The notes: generated by a model from the sequence alone, not told the origin. Shown: positions 1 to 9,785, numbered from the stretch's first letter. The stretch: DNA of 64,000 nucleotides from Paenibacillus psychroresistens (GCF_009728935.1 NZ_CP034235.1:5407501-5471500), one strand, 5' to 3'. A program made the numbers and translations.

Positions 1-276
1 TGTTATTTTCAGGATGTTCGTAAAAAAGGAATCGCTTCAATTCTCGATAAAAAACGTACGATTCTTGAAAATCTGCGTCGCAATGCAAATACAGGAAATC
101 CTGGCATCCATCATATTGCACCCGATGATCTTCGATTCAAGACCTGGGAGGAAATTTATAAACCGCATTCTAATGCAGTGGTGATTGCAATGATGGATAC
201 CTCCGGCTCCTGGGGAGTGTCACAATTAACTAAAAAAAAGTCTGCTAGGCTTGTGTGCATAGACAGACTTTTTTAA
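1..276 (+). pseudogene. Partial, broken copy of the yhbH-like VWA gene (window-edge fragment)
   Basis: Bases 1-210 are nearly identical to an internal stretch of the intact yhbH homologue at about 3258-3467, read in frame from base 1. Homology stops at the metal-binding (MIDAS) motif: the intact gene reads DTSGSMG, this copy DTSGSWG because one base is missing. The frame then runs through unrelated codons and terminator sequence to a stop at 274-276. Eight of nine substitutions are silent; one changes Asn to Ile. One T is also missing from a T run near base 6. The 5' part lies outside the window, so a longer upstream copy cannot be excluded. The C-terminal half is certainly absent. Confidence 0.85.
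237..274 (+). terminator. Rho-independent terminator after the yhbH fragment
   Basis: The arms AGTCTG and CAGACT enclose a loop with a smaller CTA/TAG pairing, followed by six T residues. It resembles the terminator after the intact yhbH at 3981-4013, which suggests the fragment kept its original 3' terminator while losing the second half of the gene. Confidence 0.75.
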
Positions 277-290
277 ATTGATAAAGATTA

Positions 291-647
291 TTTTTCATCG
301 GGAAACAGTACAGAAATTACAGTAATGTCATCATGTACAGGTTCATAAGCTTATGAATTCCTTTCAAGATCAGCCTATGAATACTTTTAATCTGCCATTC
401 TGATATAGGGTTCATGTGTTTGAATGATTTCTTCTACTGAAAATGGCAGCTCTATGGTTAATTACTTCCTAATGCTCATGAAGCGTTTTACCACCAATAG
501 TGAATTCCTCGAGGGCAACTTTTGTTTCAGATAATGTTAATGTATTGCCTTCAATTGCATTGGAGTGATACGTCCAATTTACAATAACATGCTCTCTAAT
601 ACTTAAGAACGATAGGATAGCCTTTTCATTGTATAACTCCTTAACTT
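291..647 (-). pseudogene. Decayed N-terminal fragment of a Fic-family protein
   Basis: Read on the minus strand from about 647, the sequence encodes a typical Fic N-terminal region, with WTYHSNAIEGNTLTLSETK followed by FTIGGKTLHEH. A stop codon then interrupts it, and EVINH continues in the same frame. After a frame change it reads ISEWQIKSIHRLILKGIH, another conserved Fic segment. The catalytic HPFxxGN motif and everything after it are absent. The fragment begins directly at the stop codon of the neighbouring secreted-protein gene, so it is also 5'-truncated. Fic enzymes usually AMPylate target proteins; this remnant cannot. Confidence 0.8.
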
Positions 648-2588
648 TTAATAAGTAATAATTAAAGTCACTTGACCGTTACTGAAAGAAACGGTGTCAA
701 AGTTGGAATAGACCCATGTTTCTATTTTTACGCCTTTAGCAGTTGTGGTGCTCTGCGCGGTTGGCGAACCTATAGAGAATAACACCTGATCTTTGGTCAT
801 CCCGAGTACAACTTCTCCCGCTTTAACATGCTGCCAAATGGATGAGGACCATTTATACTTCTTGTAAGGATCGTAACTTAGGAAGTTAACGCTATCTCCG
901 AGCACGTCGGTTACTTCGCTATAACTCATTGAATAGCTAGTCAGCTTTTTACCTGACGCCGTTTTGAACACGATTGTGAAAGAACCCGTATCGTCTGGCA
1001 GCACATCCGTTACCGTCACCTTAGTGAAGCGGTCCCATAATTGAAAATAGTTAATCCAATACGTTTTACCGATATATTGGGTAAGGCTTCCTTGCGCTGC
1101 TTTTTTGACGAGTGCTGCCGTGTTGGCGGTTACGACCGTCATCTTAGCTTGGCCGAAAGAAATTACTACGTTCTCCAACTTAGCATTCCATTGAATGCTT
1201 GCACCCAGAACATCAGTAAGCAGGGAAGCCGGAACCAACATATCCCCTTTTTCCGCTAGCGGAGCCGCTTTAAGCTTGAGTGCCTGCCCATTTAGCGTAG
1301 CATTTACATCTCCGGCCTTCAGAGTTAGAGCCTTTTCACCAACCTTCACATCGAACGCTCCCCCCGCAGAGACAGCAACGGTACCGCCAAGAGCCTTAAA
1401 CACCGATTTAACCGGTACGTAGACGACACCTTTAGACTGTTTAGCGAATTTCAAGTTCGTATTCAAACTTGCAGATAGCTTCACCGTTTTCGACAGGCCG
1501 CCTTGGATGACGGTAACCTCGGTTTCACCGACACCCATAACCTTGAATGTGCCTTTTGGCTGCAGTTTAAGCAGCTGCGGCTTTTGGATCGTGACATTTT
1601 CCATACTCGCCGTGATACGGATTTTCGCATTGTTCGAATAGTTTTCCAAAATATCGACTTTCACATCATCGCCTACCTGCGGCTTTAAGTTCGAAACGGA
1701 GACAGACAAAGTTTTAATGACCGGCGGCTCAATAGGAGTAAGTTTTCCTTCGTCGTACAGTACCCAGCTTCCATTGCTGCGCTTCGCATAAAAATGCTGT
1801 GGGCCATCGAGCACAACCGTCTTGACAATTTGACTTAAGCCGCTCATCTGCTCAGCCAGTTTCTTGCGATCCTGATACTCACCTGTCGTCCAAACTGTCC
1901 CGTCCTTACAGGTAACTATAATCCTGTCTGTAGGACTATCTTGGACATACTCGATATGAACAGCATCTTCGGTAACGGAGTAAGGAATGATATTGCCGTC
2001 ATCGTCGAAATTGGATGCTTCGAACACGACGACTTTTCCGCTGTTATATAGCAAAGCCATCCGGCCATCAAGCACAGAAATCTCCTTGACTGTTGTTGGG
2101 TCGGGAATAATACCCAGCTTGTTAAAAGATCCTATTTTATAGCGATCTTCGAGCAGTAACTCACCTTTCTGAGACAACGCCCCGAAAAACTGATTAGTCT
2201 CATTGATTAAAAGGATGTTGTCAAGGCTTCGTCCTCTCACTTTACCATCCAAGCCAAGCCATACTTGACCAGATACTTGCAGAACTTGAGATTGATCATA
2301 ATCCTCATCGTTAAAAGGCGGGCTTCCGAAACCCCAGTTGACTAATTTACCATCGCGGGTCACTGCTAATCCAGAGCGATCGTTTCCCGAAATAAATGCA
2401 ATATCGTCTCTAGTATGAATCATTTGATTATTGTACTCCGACCACATGGAGCCGTCATCCAGTAATAACGTCTTTTTGCCGATAATATCCACAATCTGGG
2501 GTTTTTCCTCAGCGTCCGCAACGGATATCCAACCAGTCAAACCGAGTATCAACCCGGCAGCAACAATCCATAAAAACATTTTTCTCAT
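648..2588 (-). CDS. Secreted multi-domain protein: propeller-like repeats, Ig-like domain, copper-amine-oxidase N-terminal-like domain
   Basis: This 646-residue protein has a signal peptide with likely cleavage after Ala26 (VADA). Residues of about 35-290 form short repeats of the DDGSxW / RDGKLVNWG type, suggesting an RCC1- or propeller-like fold. About 295-375 look like a bacterial Ig-like domain ending in a GVGETEVTV segment. About 380-490 resemble the copper amine oxidase N-terminal domain common in Paenibacillus secreted proteins (VYVPVKSVFKALGG, MLVPASLLTDVLG). The C-terminus holds a GMTKDQVLFSIGSP segment like that of SmpA/OmlA-type proteins. The start ATG follows AGAGGTTGG. An extracellular or wall-associated role is inferred; no enzyme activity is evident. 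Confidence 0.7.
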   Translation of the reverse strand: MRKMFLWIVAAGLILGLTGWISVADAEEKPQIVDIIGKKTLLLDDGSMWSEYNNQMIHTRDDIAFISGNDRSGLAVTRDGKLVNWGFGSPPFNDEDYDQSQVLQVSGQVWLGLDGKVRGRSLDNILLINETNQFFGALSQKGELLLEDRYKIGSFNKLGIIPDPTTVKEISVLDGRMALLYNSGKVVVFEASNFDDDGNIIPYSVTEDAVHIEYVQDSPTDRIIVTCKDGTVWTTGEYQDRKKLAEQMSGLSQIVKTVVLDGPQHFYAKRSNGSWVLYDEGKLTPIEPPVIKTLSVSVSNLKPQVGDDVKVDILENYSNNAKIRITASMENVTIQKPQLLKLQPKGTFKVMGVGETEVTVIQGGLSKTVKLSASLNTNLKFAKQSKGVVYVPVKSVFKALGGTVAVSAGGAFDVKVGEKALTLKAGDVNATLNGQALKLKAAPLAEKGDMLVPASLLTDVLGASIQWNAKLENVVISFGQAKMTVVTANTAALVKKAAQGSLTQYIGKTYWINYFQLWDRFTKVTVTDVLPDDTGSFTIVFKTASGKKLTSYSMSYSEVTDVLGDSVNFLSYDPYKKYKWSSSIWQHVKAGEVVLGMTKDQVLFSIGSPTAQSTTTAKGVKIETWVYSNFDTVSFSNGQVTLIITY

Positions 2589-2808
2589 ATTCCAACCTCT
2601 TTCTGTAATAAGGTTCTTTTGCCCTTCTCCTTATTCGACAATTTGATGACAATATCCTCCAAATATTTCCCTTAAATTGTATCTTTCAAGCTCATATCTT
2701 TATTCTCATGATTGTAACTAAGTTCCCTCACATATCCCACACCCTTTTGAATATATTGGTTGTATCACGTTTTTTACCGCCAATAAAATTCCGAAAGGGT
2801 GTTTGATT

Positions 2809-3957
2809 ATGTCCCATCCTTTATTTATTATCTCGCGTGAGGACTGGTCCTTACACCGTAAGGGTTATCAGGATCAATCCCGCCATCAACAAAAAGTCCG
2901 AGACGCGATTAAACAGAATTTACCCGATCTTGTTACCGATGAAAGCATCATTCTTTCCAATGGCAAACAAATAATTAAAGTACCCATTCGCAGCCTAGAT
3001 GAATACCGTTTTCGGTATAACTTTAATAAATCGAAGCATGTCGGGCAAGGTGATGGAGATAGCCAAGTAGGTGATGTGCTTGGAGTAGACCCCTCATCTA
3101 AGGATGCCGGTAAAGGCGAAGGAACCGCAGGCGATCAGCCGGGAGAAGATTATTACGAGGCAGAAATTTCTATGGAAGAATTACAGACCATGCTGTTTGA
3201 AGAGCTTGAACTACCTAATTTACTGGAGAAAGAAAAGCAGCAAATGCAGGTTTCTGACGTTATTTTTCAGGATGTTCGTAAAAAAGGAATCGCTTCAAAT
3301 CTCGATAAAAAACGTACGATTCTTGAAAATCTGCGTCGTAATGCGAACACAGGAAATCCTGGCATCCATCATATTGCGCCCGATGACCTTCGATTCAAGA
3401 CCTGGGAGGAAATTTATAAACCGCATTCTAATGCGGTGGTGATTGCTATGATGGATACCTCCGGCTCTATGGGCAATTTTGAAAAATATATCGCTCGCAG
3501 CTTCTTTTTCTGGATGACCCGCTTCTTGCGCACAAAATATGAGAATGTGGAAATTGTCTTTATCGCGCATCATACGGAGGCTAAGGAGGTAACGGAGGAG
3601 GATTTTTTCACGCGAGGTGAAAGTGGCGGTACGATTTGTTCATCTGCTTATATAAAGGCTATTGAGATAATAGATCAACGTTATCCGACCGACCAGTATA
3701 ATCTATATCCATTTCATTTCTCAGATGGGGATAACCTAAGCTCAGATAATGAGAGGTGTGTTAGGCTGATTGAACAGCTCATGGAGCGCTCGAACATGTT
3801 TGGGTATGGGGAAGTTAATCAGTATAATCGCAGCAGCACGCTGATGTCCGCTTATCGACAAATTCACAATAAGAAGTTTCAATATTCCGTGATTCGTGAA
3901 AAAGGCGAGGTTTATAAAGCTTTGAAGACTTTTTTTAGTAAGCAGGTCGTTGGGTAA
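2809..3957 (+). CDS. yhbH: YhbH-family (DUF444) von Willebrand factor A domain protein, sporulation-associated
   Basis: This 382-residue protein matches the YhbH/DUF444 family from end to end: the N-terminus contains EDWSLHRKGYQDQSRHQ, then a Gly/Asp-rich linker (residues about 75-110), then a C-terminal VWA-like domain with the MIDAS motif DTSGSMG near residue 220. In Bacillus subtilis yhbH belongs to the sigma-E sporulation group with prkA and spoVR. A spoVR homologue lies 20 kb away here (23632-25038). A TTG at 2803 opens the frame, but the AAAGGG ribosome site is about 9 bases from ATG 2809 and too close to the TTG, so ATG is chosen. A truncated copy lies at the left window edge. Confidence 0.92.
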   Translation: MSHPLFIISREDWSLHRKGYQDQSRHQQKVRDAIKQNLPDLVTDESIILSNGKQIIKVPIRSLDEYRFRYNFNKSKHVGQGDGDSQVGDVLGVDPSSKDAGKGEGTAGDQPGEDYYEAEISMEELQTMLFEELELPNLLEKEKQQMQVSDVIFQDVRKKGIASNLDKKRTILENLRRNANTGNPGIHHIAPDDLRFKTWEEIYKPHSNAVVIAMMDTSGSMGNFEKYIARSFFFWMTRFLRTKYENVEIVFIAHHTEAKEVTEEDFFTRGESGGTICSSAYIKAIEIIDQRYPTDQYNLYPFHFSDGDNLSSDNERCVRLIEQLMERSNMFGYGEVNQYNRSSTLMSAYRQIHNKKFQYSVIREKGEVYKALKTFFSKQVVG

Positions 3958-3980
3958 TTAATACAAATATTCATGCTTAT

Positions 3981-4013
3981 AAGTCTGCTTGGGTTTTCTA
4001 CACAAGCAGACTT
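3981..4013 (+). terminator. Terminator after yhbH
   Basis: The 11-bp arms AAGTCTGCTTG and CAAGCAGACTT pair perfectly around a short loop, starting 24 bases after the yhbH stop codon. The T run is short and interrupted by a G. Confidence 0.7.
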
Positions 4014-4089
4014 TGTTATTCCGTTCATTTATCTGAGAAGATACTGTCACATTCTATATCGCGTGAATCTTGTACCTTTATGAGCTCGC

Positions 4090-5661
4090 TTAAACTGCGT
4101 GGATTTTAGGCCAAGCAAGCTCGATGCCTTGGTTTACTAATAATTTTTGAAAAGCATCCAGTTTAACTGGATTTGCCCTTACTTCGTGAGGAATGTATTT
4201 ATTAAGCATACAAAATGCGGCTAAATACCCAGCTGATTCACCGATGTTCCATTCAATGGGCTGAAGTCGGAAACATCCATTAGTTATATGAGTTGTTCCA
4301 ATATTTTTACAAGCGGGCAATAGGTTGGTCACTCTTATTGGTATTAGGCTCCCTAACGGAATTTGAAAAGGCCATGATGAAATATCTATATAATTACGGC
4401 CTGCCATAGTTGGATGTAGGTCAATGCGGTAGCAGCCGATGCCAATTGTATCCGTAAACACTTCAGCTCCTAGTTCTCCGCGAACGGCTGCACTTACGTG
4501 CTGCTCCAAAACAGTAAATTCAGCCACGATACGCCTGGATTCCCGAATGTAAGGAAACTTAGCCAAACCATCTTCTGTTCCTAGAACATCTGGCCGAAGC
4601 CTTAATCCAGGATAACCGACTTTTCCATCGGGATGCAATGCTTCGGTTTGTAGCCAATATAGCAAAGATAGACTTAACTGTTTGGCTTGATATAGATTTT
4701 TTTGTTTTTCAGCCAATGGTACATCGTATATATTACCAAGCCAATAATCATTTTGCGGCCAGTTAATGAGCGTACTGTCACTGGGAAATGCACCTGGAAT
4801 AAAGTTAGTTTTATCAATAGCACGGCGGTAATTAAACAAAGGATATTTACTCGTTCCAGGAAATAAGGTAGCTTCCGTGGGTTCGAGCGTAATTGGATTG
4901 GGATAATACCAGCTTAATTGCTTGTCAGGCCAAAATGCTGCTTGATAACTGCGCCAAAACTCATAGTACCTAGGCTTTTCAATAATATGGCTCTCACCCT
5001 CCAGATAATCGGCCGCTACTACATGTGTAAATGCTTGAATGTCATAAGGATTGGGAGGACCGTCTAAAGCATGTGGTTCCCCAGTTTGCCATTTGGACTC
5101 TGCCCCAGTCACATATTCTACATTTGCCAGTGGAAGCACATCTCCGCAATCCGTAGCATCAATGAAATAATCTGCATGAATGGTTTTTAGGTTGCCATTT
5201 ACTGACCTGACGGTAATATTACATACACGGTCTCCGGATGTTTCTGCCGAGACAACCCAATGATGAGTTAGAATAACCAATTTAGCGCTATGCACATAAG
5301 GGGCTAACATGCCTTGCAAAACAGCCCAATAAGCTCGCGGTTCAGCTGATATTCGGCTTGTACCGCCATTACCCGGATTTAAGTAGTAAACAGCGCGTGC
5401 AGCGAAAGTCAAAGGAAACCATTTATAGTAATATTCCCGCACCTCATTGCGAAACTGGCGATAGCTCCGGGTACAGCCAAATTGCTCAATCCAAGGGTGC
5501 TCATCCGGTGGTACAGCTTGGCTTGTCAGCTGCCCGCCTATCCAGTCCGTTTCTTCTGTCAGAACTACCTGTTTACCCAGCTTGCATGCAGCAAGTGCTG
5601 CAGCGCAGCCACCAACGCCTCCGCCAATTATTGCAATATCTACTTGGATTTCACGATGCAT
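4090..5661 (-). CDS. FAD-dependent oxidoreductase (FAD_oxidored family)
   Basis: This 523-residue protein starts with a Rossmann dinucleotide-binding motif GGGVGG near residues 13-18, followed by an acidic residue after strand 2 (VVLTEE) and WIGGQLTSQ. A second nucleotide-fold segment, DATDCGDVLPLA, lies near residue 185. These are hallmarks of the FAD-dependent oxidoreductase group often found beside sugar or aromatic catabolic genes; the substrate is unknown. The longest frame begins at 5700, but GGAGGT lies seven bases before ATG 5661, so that start is used. No operon partner is evident. Its 3' end faces yhbH. Confidence 0.8.
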   Translation of the reverse strand: MHREIQVDIAIIGGGVGGCAAALAACKLGKQVVLTEETDWIGGQLTSQAVPPDEHPWIEQFGCTRSYRQFRNEVREYYYKWFPLTFAARAVYYLNPGNGGTSRISAEPRAYWAVLQGMLAPYVHSAKLVILTHHWVVSAETSGDRVCNITVRSVNGNLKTIHADYFIDATDCGDVLPLANVEYVTGAESKWQTGEPHALDGPPNPYDIQAFTHVVAADYLEGESHIIEKPRYYEFWRSYQAAFWPDKQLSWYYPNPITLEPTEATLFPGTSKYPLFNYRRAIDKTNFIPGAFPSDSTLINWPQNDYWLGNIYDVPLAEKQKNLYQAKQLSLSLLYWLQTEALHPDGKVGYPGLRLRPDVLGTEDGLAKFPYIRESRRIVAEFTVLEQHVSAAVRGELGAEVFTDTIGIGCYRIDLHPTMAGRNYIDISSWPFQIPLGSLIPIRVTNLLPACKNIGTTHITNGCFRLQPIEWNIGESAGYLAAFCMLNKYIPHEVRANPVKLDAFQKLLVNQGIELAWPKIHAV

Positions 5662-5842
5662 GATAGCTACCTCCATATCCAAATTGGAATAACACGGCAC
5701 TCCGTTATCCAGTTTATTGTCTGAAGAAGACTTCTATACCTGTTTATTGTGGGAATTGGAGTAATAATCCATCTTCCACATAGCAGGTTTTCCCATTTAA
5801 ATATCGAATATTACAAAAAACTTATAAACGGAGGAAAATCAA

Positions 5843-6220
5843 ATGAATCATGAAATTCAAATCAAGTCATCAGCAGGATTAGCATTATTAAAACAAATTC
5901 GCAAAGTATGCGAGAGATTGCCTGAATCTTATGAAAAGATAGATGGATTCGGACATACTATGTTTCAGGTTAATGAAAAATCGTTTGTTCGCATGGGTGA
6001 AGGTGAAGAAGATGGAGCCGTTCTCGCTATCAAAGCAACCCCATTTACCCAAGAAAGTCTTTTGCAGCAGCCCTATTACTTCAAAACACCTTATGTTGGC
6101 AAACATGGCTGGGTCTCAATCCGTGTAAATGATCCGCTCAATCTAGTGGAGATTGAAGCATTGATTGTCGAAGGCTACCGCTTAGCTGCTCCAAAAAGAC
6201 TAGCCAAATTGCTAGACTAA
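5843..6220 (+). CDS. MmcQ/YjbR family protein
   Basis: This 125-residue cytoplasmic protein has the YjbR (MmcQ) pattern: an early LPESYEKIDGFGHTMFQV segment, a central FVRMGEGEEDGAVLAIKAT strand region, and the closing VEIEALIVEGYRLAAPKRL helix typical of the family's CyaY-like fold. Members are described as DNA-binding-like, but their function is unsettled. A good AACGGAGG ribosome site precedes the ATG. It is a single gene between convergent or divergent neighbours. Confidence 0.85.
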   Translation: MNHEIQIKSSAGLALLKQIRKVCERLPESYEKIDGFGHTMFQVNEKSFVRMGEGEEDGAVLAIKATPFTQESLLQQPYYFKTPYVGKHGWVSIRVNDPLNLVEIEALIVEGYRLAAPKRLAKLLD

Positions 6221-6235
6221 TCGTCGATCAATCAA

Positions 6236-7843
6236 TTACTTTACCTGCTTTCGGTACTCGTTCGGCGAGAAGCCCTCTAGCTTTTTGAATACTTTGCTGA
6301 AATATTTCTCGTCCTTATAGCCAACTAACTCTGCAATTTGCACGATCCTATATTGAGGATTCATCAGCAAAAGCTTAGCTTTAGCCATGCGGATCCTCTC
6401 GATATAGTCGGAAAGGTTCTCTTGAAATTGCTGCTTAAATTTGCGTGAAATGTACTCCCGGCTTAGAAAGAAGCGCTCTGCAATACTCTGCAAAGTTAAA
6501 TCATCCGCGAAATGGGCATCCACATATTTCACAATTTCAAAAATAATATGCTCATCCTGCCTCTTATGCTCCATCCAAAGCTGGGATAGGCGCAGCAAAC
6601 CTTGCTCGAGCTCTACACCCCATTGCTGTGGCGATAAACATCCTTCTTGATCCAGAGGCACAATAAAATAAGCCGATTCTGATGGGAGCGACAGCACAAT
6701 TGGTAAATCACCAAACAATTCTTTAAACCAACGTGCTTTAATTACGCTATATTCATGACGCCATAATTCTAATTGCTCCATGTTGATATACTTCATTTGC
6801 TCCACTTGATCGATCCATACCTGAACCGCTTCTTTAATCGGTTTTTCTTGTCCACTACGAATCGCAAATCGTAATCTATCTTCATATTCAGATAAATGCA
6901 CGGTGGATTGACGGGGATTCTCGTTCGGATCAAAGCAGCGAATTCGTGGACGAACCACTCTCATATTTCGCTGGCGCAGCACCAAAATGGCTTCGCTATA
7001 AGACTGCTTTAAGCCAGCTGGCAGCAACCGCTCACTACCCACACCAAATTCAAGCCGACTGCCTAACGCTTGCTGAATTCCTGTGTTGATGGTATCCAAG
7101 AAAGCTGCCGCATTCTCCGTCTGCTTCCATAAAATAATCACAATATCACCGTGATCGTGGCGAAATGCTACTCCTTGACTATTCTTTCGAACAAATTCAT
7201 TACATATATTGAGCAAGGAAAAATAGAGCAAATCCTCGCTGCCTGCGAACTTGCTGCGAATTATCGGATTAATCGTGTCCGTTGCCAAAACGGCTATTCG
7301 GCATTGCAAAGCTCCTATAGGCAAGCCAAATTCTGTATGCATGGTACTCGAAATGGAGGAATAATAAGTTGAATCATCCAGAAGATGTGTTAGCATTTTA
7401 TCCCAGTAAACCGGTCTTAGCTGATTGATTTCTATTGCTTTTCGCTGTTCCTGCTCAGAGCCTTCATCCTCTTGCTTACGATTGCTAACTGCTTTTCCAA
7501 CTGCTTCATTTAACTGCAAAGGGTCAATAGGCTTGAGAATATAATCAATACCGCCATACATCACTGTTTTACGAACAAAATCAAAATCATCATGGCCGCT
7601 AATTACTATCGTTTTGGTGCGTGGTGCATGCTGTTGAATCCAAGCTAAAAGCTCCGTACCCTTAATCCCAGGCATGATCATATCGGTAAAAACAATTTGA
7701 GGCTGCTCCCGTGCTAATATATCCATAGCGATATTGCCATCCTGCGCTTCCAATATCGTTTCAATCCCATAAGATTTCCAATCTACCAGTAAGCGGATAG
7801 CTTCACGTACATGGCGTTCATCATCAACGATCAATACCTTCAA
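6236..7843 (-). CDS. Response regulator, YesN-type (receiver plus AraC-type DNA-binding domain)
   Basis: The 535-residue protein has an N-terminal receiver domain (residues 1-120) with the acidic pair Asp7/Asp8 and phospho-acceptor Asp54 in VFTDMIMPG. A long middle region follows, and a C-terminal AraC/XylS helix-turn-helix pair occupies about 435-535 (LTLQSIAERFFLSREYISRK, then IAELVGYKDEKYFSKVFKK). The start is TTG 7843, placed by a GAGGG site inside the 3' end of the upstream kinase gene, which it overlaps by 20 bases. With the kinase it forms a YesM/YesN-type system, which usually controls an adjacent sugar transporter, here the divergent ABC operon starting at 9786. Confidence 0.92.
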   Translation of the reverse strand: MKVLIVDDERHVREAIRLLVDWKSYGIETILEAQDGNIAMDILAREQPQIVFTDMIMPGIKGTELLAWIQQHAPRTKTIVISGHDDFDFVRKTVMYGGIDYILKPIDPLQLNEAVGKAVSNRKQEDEGSEQEQRKAIEINQLRPVYWDKMLTHLLDDSTYYSSISSTMHTEFGLPIGALQCRIAVLATDTINPIIRSKFAGSEDLLYFSLLNICNEFVRKNSQGVAFRHDHGDIVIILWKQTENAAAFLDTINTGIQQALGSRLEFGVGSERLLPAGLKQSYSEAILVLRQRNMRVVRPRIRCFDPNENPRQSTVHLSEYEDRLRFAIRSGQEKPIKEAVQVWIDQVEQMKYINMEQLELWRHEYSVIKARWFKELFGDLPIVLSLPSESAYFIVPLDQEGCLSPQQWGVELEQGLLRLSQLWMEHKRQDEHIIFEIVKYVDAHFADDLTLQSIAERFFLSREYISRKFKQQFQENLSDYIERIRMAKAKLLLMNPQYRIVQIAELVGYKDEKYFSKVFKKLEGFSPNEYRKQVK

Positions 7844-9638
7844 CTGATTCGCCCTCTTTCTCTAATGGAATCCACAATACAATACTAAAGCCATTTTGCT
7901 TATTATTCACGACTTCCAATCTAGCTGTTTCATTATAATAAAGCTTTAGCCTCGATAGAATATTCGCTAAACCGATTCCAGACTCTCCGTTCTCCCATGC
8001 AGCTTTCGTATGGAGCAGCTTTTCTTGTAAAGCCTTTAGCTCATCCTCACTGATACCTTTTCCATTATCACTCACTTCAAGCCACAACCAAGCTTTATCA
8101 GCCGATAATTCAACATAAATAGCTATAGTTCCTGTCTCCAGTTGTACATCGAAACCATGCTTGAAATAATTTTCGACCAATGGCTGCAGGATCATTTTTG
8201 GGATTTGCAGCTTCAATAAAGCTTCATCCATATGAACTGTATATTCGAGCTGCTCACCAAATCGTTGACGCTGTAAGGCAAAATATGCTTTTACATAATC
8301 AAGCTCACGTGCAAGAGTTACGATTGGTTCCCCTGCATTCATGCTGTAGCGCATCATTTTACCTAAAGAAGCAATCAGATTGTATATCTCAGGCTCTTGT
8401 TTCTGTAAGGCGAGTGTCCCTATAGATTGTAAGGCATTGTTCATAAAATGAGGGTTGGTCTGCACCTGAAGTACATTCAGTTCATTGGTTTTGCGTGCGA
8501 GCTCCAGCTCATACTCCCGAATAATCAGCTCATTAATTGTATTCATTGCTAGCTGAAAGCGGCGAGCCAGGATGCCAAATTCATCCTTGCGTGCCACATC
8601 AATTGTCGCCTGCAGATTGCCGCTTTGAATTTGGTTCATCGAACGAATCAGTTTTTTGATCGGTGCAGTCAGCTGAAAAGCTATTATCACCGTAGCTAGG
8701 ATCGTAAGTATTAGGAATAAAACTACTATCCCACTATTGATCAACGCTACCTCTCGTGCTGTTTGATGCAAGGTCTCATTAGGAATTCGTTTAATGATCG
8801 TCCATTTTAAATAAGGCGTTGTCATTTTCTCATAAATAATTTCCCCTGAAAAATGATCTTGGTTGAAAGCAAAATTATCTTTAACAGGAATCGCTTGCAA
8901 GACTTTAGTGACCCATGTTGCTTCTAAAGGTTCAACGCCAGCCTTCCCTTCAGAGCTATAAATGACATGCTTATTCTCATCTAAGATGTAAAGCTCCTCT
9001 TTTCCTGCTGAATAAAGCTGATCCACAATCGTCCTTATCCCATCCATCCGAACATCAACAGATAGGGTACCAAGCTCCTCTTTAGCTGCCAAATAATACA
9101 GCGAGCTATGGAATGAAATAACCTGGTCTGTAGTTGGTTTTGGCAAATTTCCTAAGCCATAGTTATCCGGTCGGTGAGGAGGCTCGATATAAGAGTTGCC
9201 TTTGGATAGATTAGGCGGGATATATTTTCCATTGTCTCCCATAAAATTCTTAGATGACCGATCATTGACGATTAAAAAATGAAGATCATTTTTGCGTATA
9301 TAGAGATGAAGCTGCTCGACATCTTTGGCTGTGTAGCTTAGTAAAGACAAACCACGATAAATCTCTTGATTATCTGTATAGAGCTTGATCCCATGCTCCA
9401 GAACGTCGAACAATTCACTATCATTGTAAAGAATGAATGTCGCTTGATGGATCCCATTCAAATAATTAAGTAAATTTGTCTTCCCTTGGAACAAAAGATC
9501 CGCGTTGCTTTTTAGAGTTTCTTCCGTAACCTTGCTAGTCGTTAAGCTATAGGTAATAAAAATGGAAGCCAGAATGGGAATTAACGTAGCCGCAAGCAAG
9601 AAAATGATCATTTTATTACGGATACTGTTAAAAAGCAT
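7824..9638 (-). CDS. Sensor histidine kinase, YesM type
   Basis: This 604-residue membrane kinase has an N-terminal transmembrane helix (about 10-32), an extracellular Cache-like sensor region, a second helix near 300-325, a HAMP domain, and the His_kinase signature around residue 395 (QTNPHFMNNALQSI), followed by a GHKL ATPase domain with NYFKHGF and DNGKGI boxes. It has the family's usual length. GAGGTGA precedes the ATG. It is translationally coupled to the YesN-type regulator downstream and divergent from the ABC transporter genes, so it probably senses an extracellular sugar or its binding protein. Confidence 0.92.
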   Translation of the reverse strand: MLFNSIRNKMIIFLLAATLIPILASIFITYSLTTSKVTEETLKSNADLLFQGKTNLLNYLNGIHQATFILYNDSELFDVLEHGIKLYTDNQEIYRGLSLLSYTAKDVEQLHLYIRKNDLHFLIVNDRSSKNFMGDNGKYIPPNLSKGNSYIEPPHRPDNYGLGNLPKPTTDQVISFHSSLYYLAAKEELGTLSVDVRMDGIRTIVDQLYSAGKEELYILDENKHVIYSSEGKAGVEPLEATWVTKVLQAIPVKDNFAFNQDHFSGEIIYEKMTTPYLKWTIIKRIPNETLHQTAREVALINSGIVVLFLILTILATVIIAFQLTAPIKKLIRSMNQIQSGNLQATIDVARKDEFGILARRFQLAMNTINELIIREYELELARKTNELNVLQVQTNPHFMNNALQSIGTLALQKQEPEIYNLIASLGKMMRYSMNAGEPIVTLARELDYVKAYFALQRQRFGEQLEYTVHMDEALLKLQIPKMILQPLVENYFKHGFDVQLETGTIAIYVELSADKAWLWLEVSDNGKGISEDELKALQEKLLHTKAAWENGESGIGLANILSRLKLYYNETARLEVVNNKQNGFSIVLWIPLEKEGESVEGIDR

Positions 9639-9785
9639 CGACTTTCACCTCGTTATAATTTTATTGCAATATTCCCATTGTAACACGAAATCAATATTTT
9701 CCACCTCTTTGATCATTAGCGTCAGTGGGAGCAGTTGAATCAAAGCCCTATACTTAGCTTATTAGTTAAAAGGGGGGAAACCACC

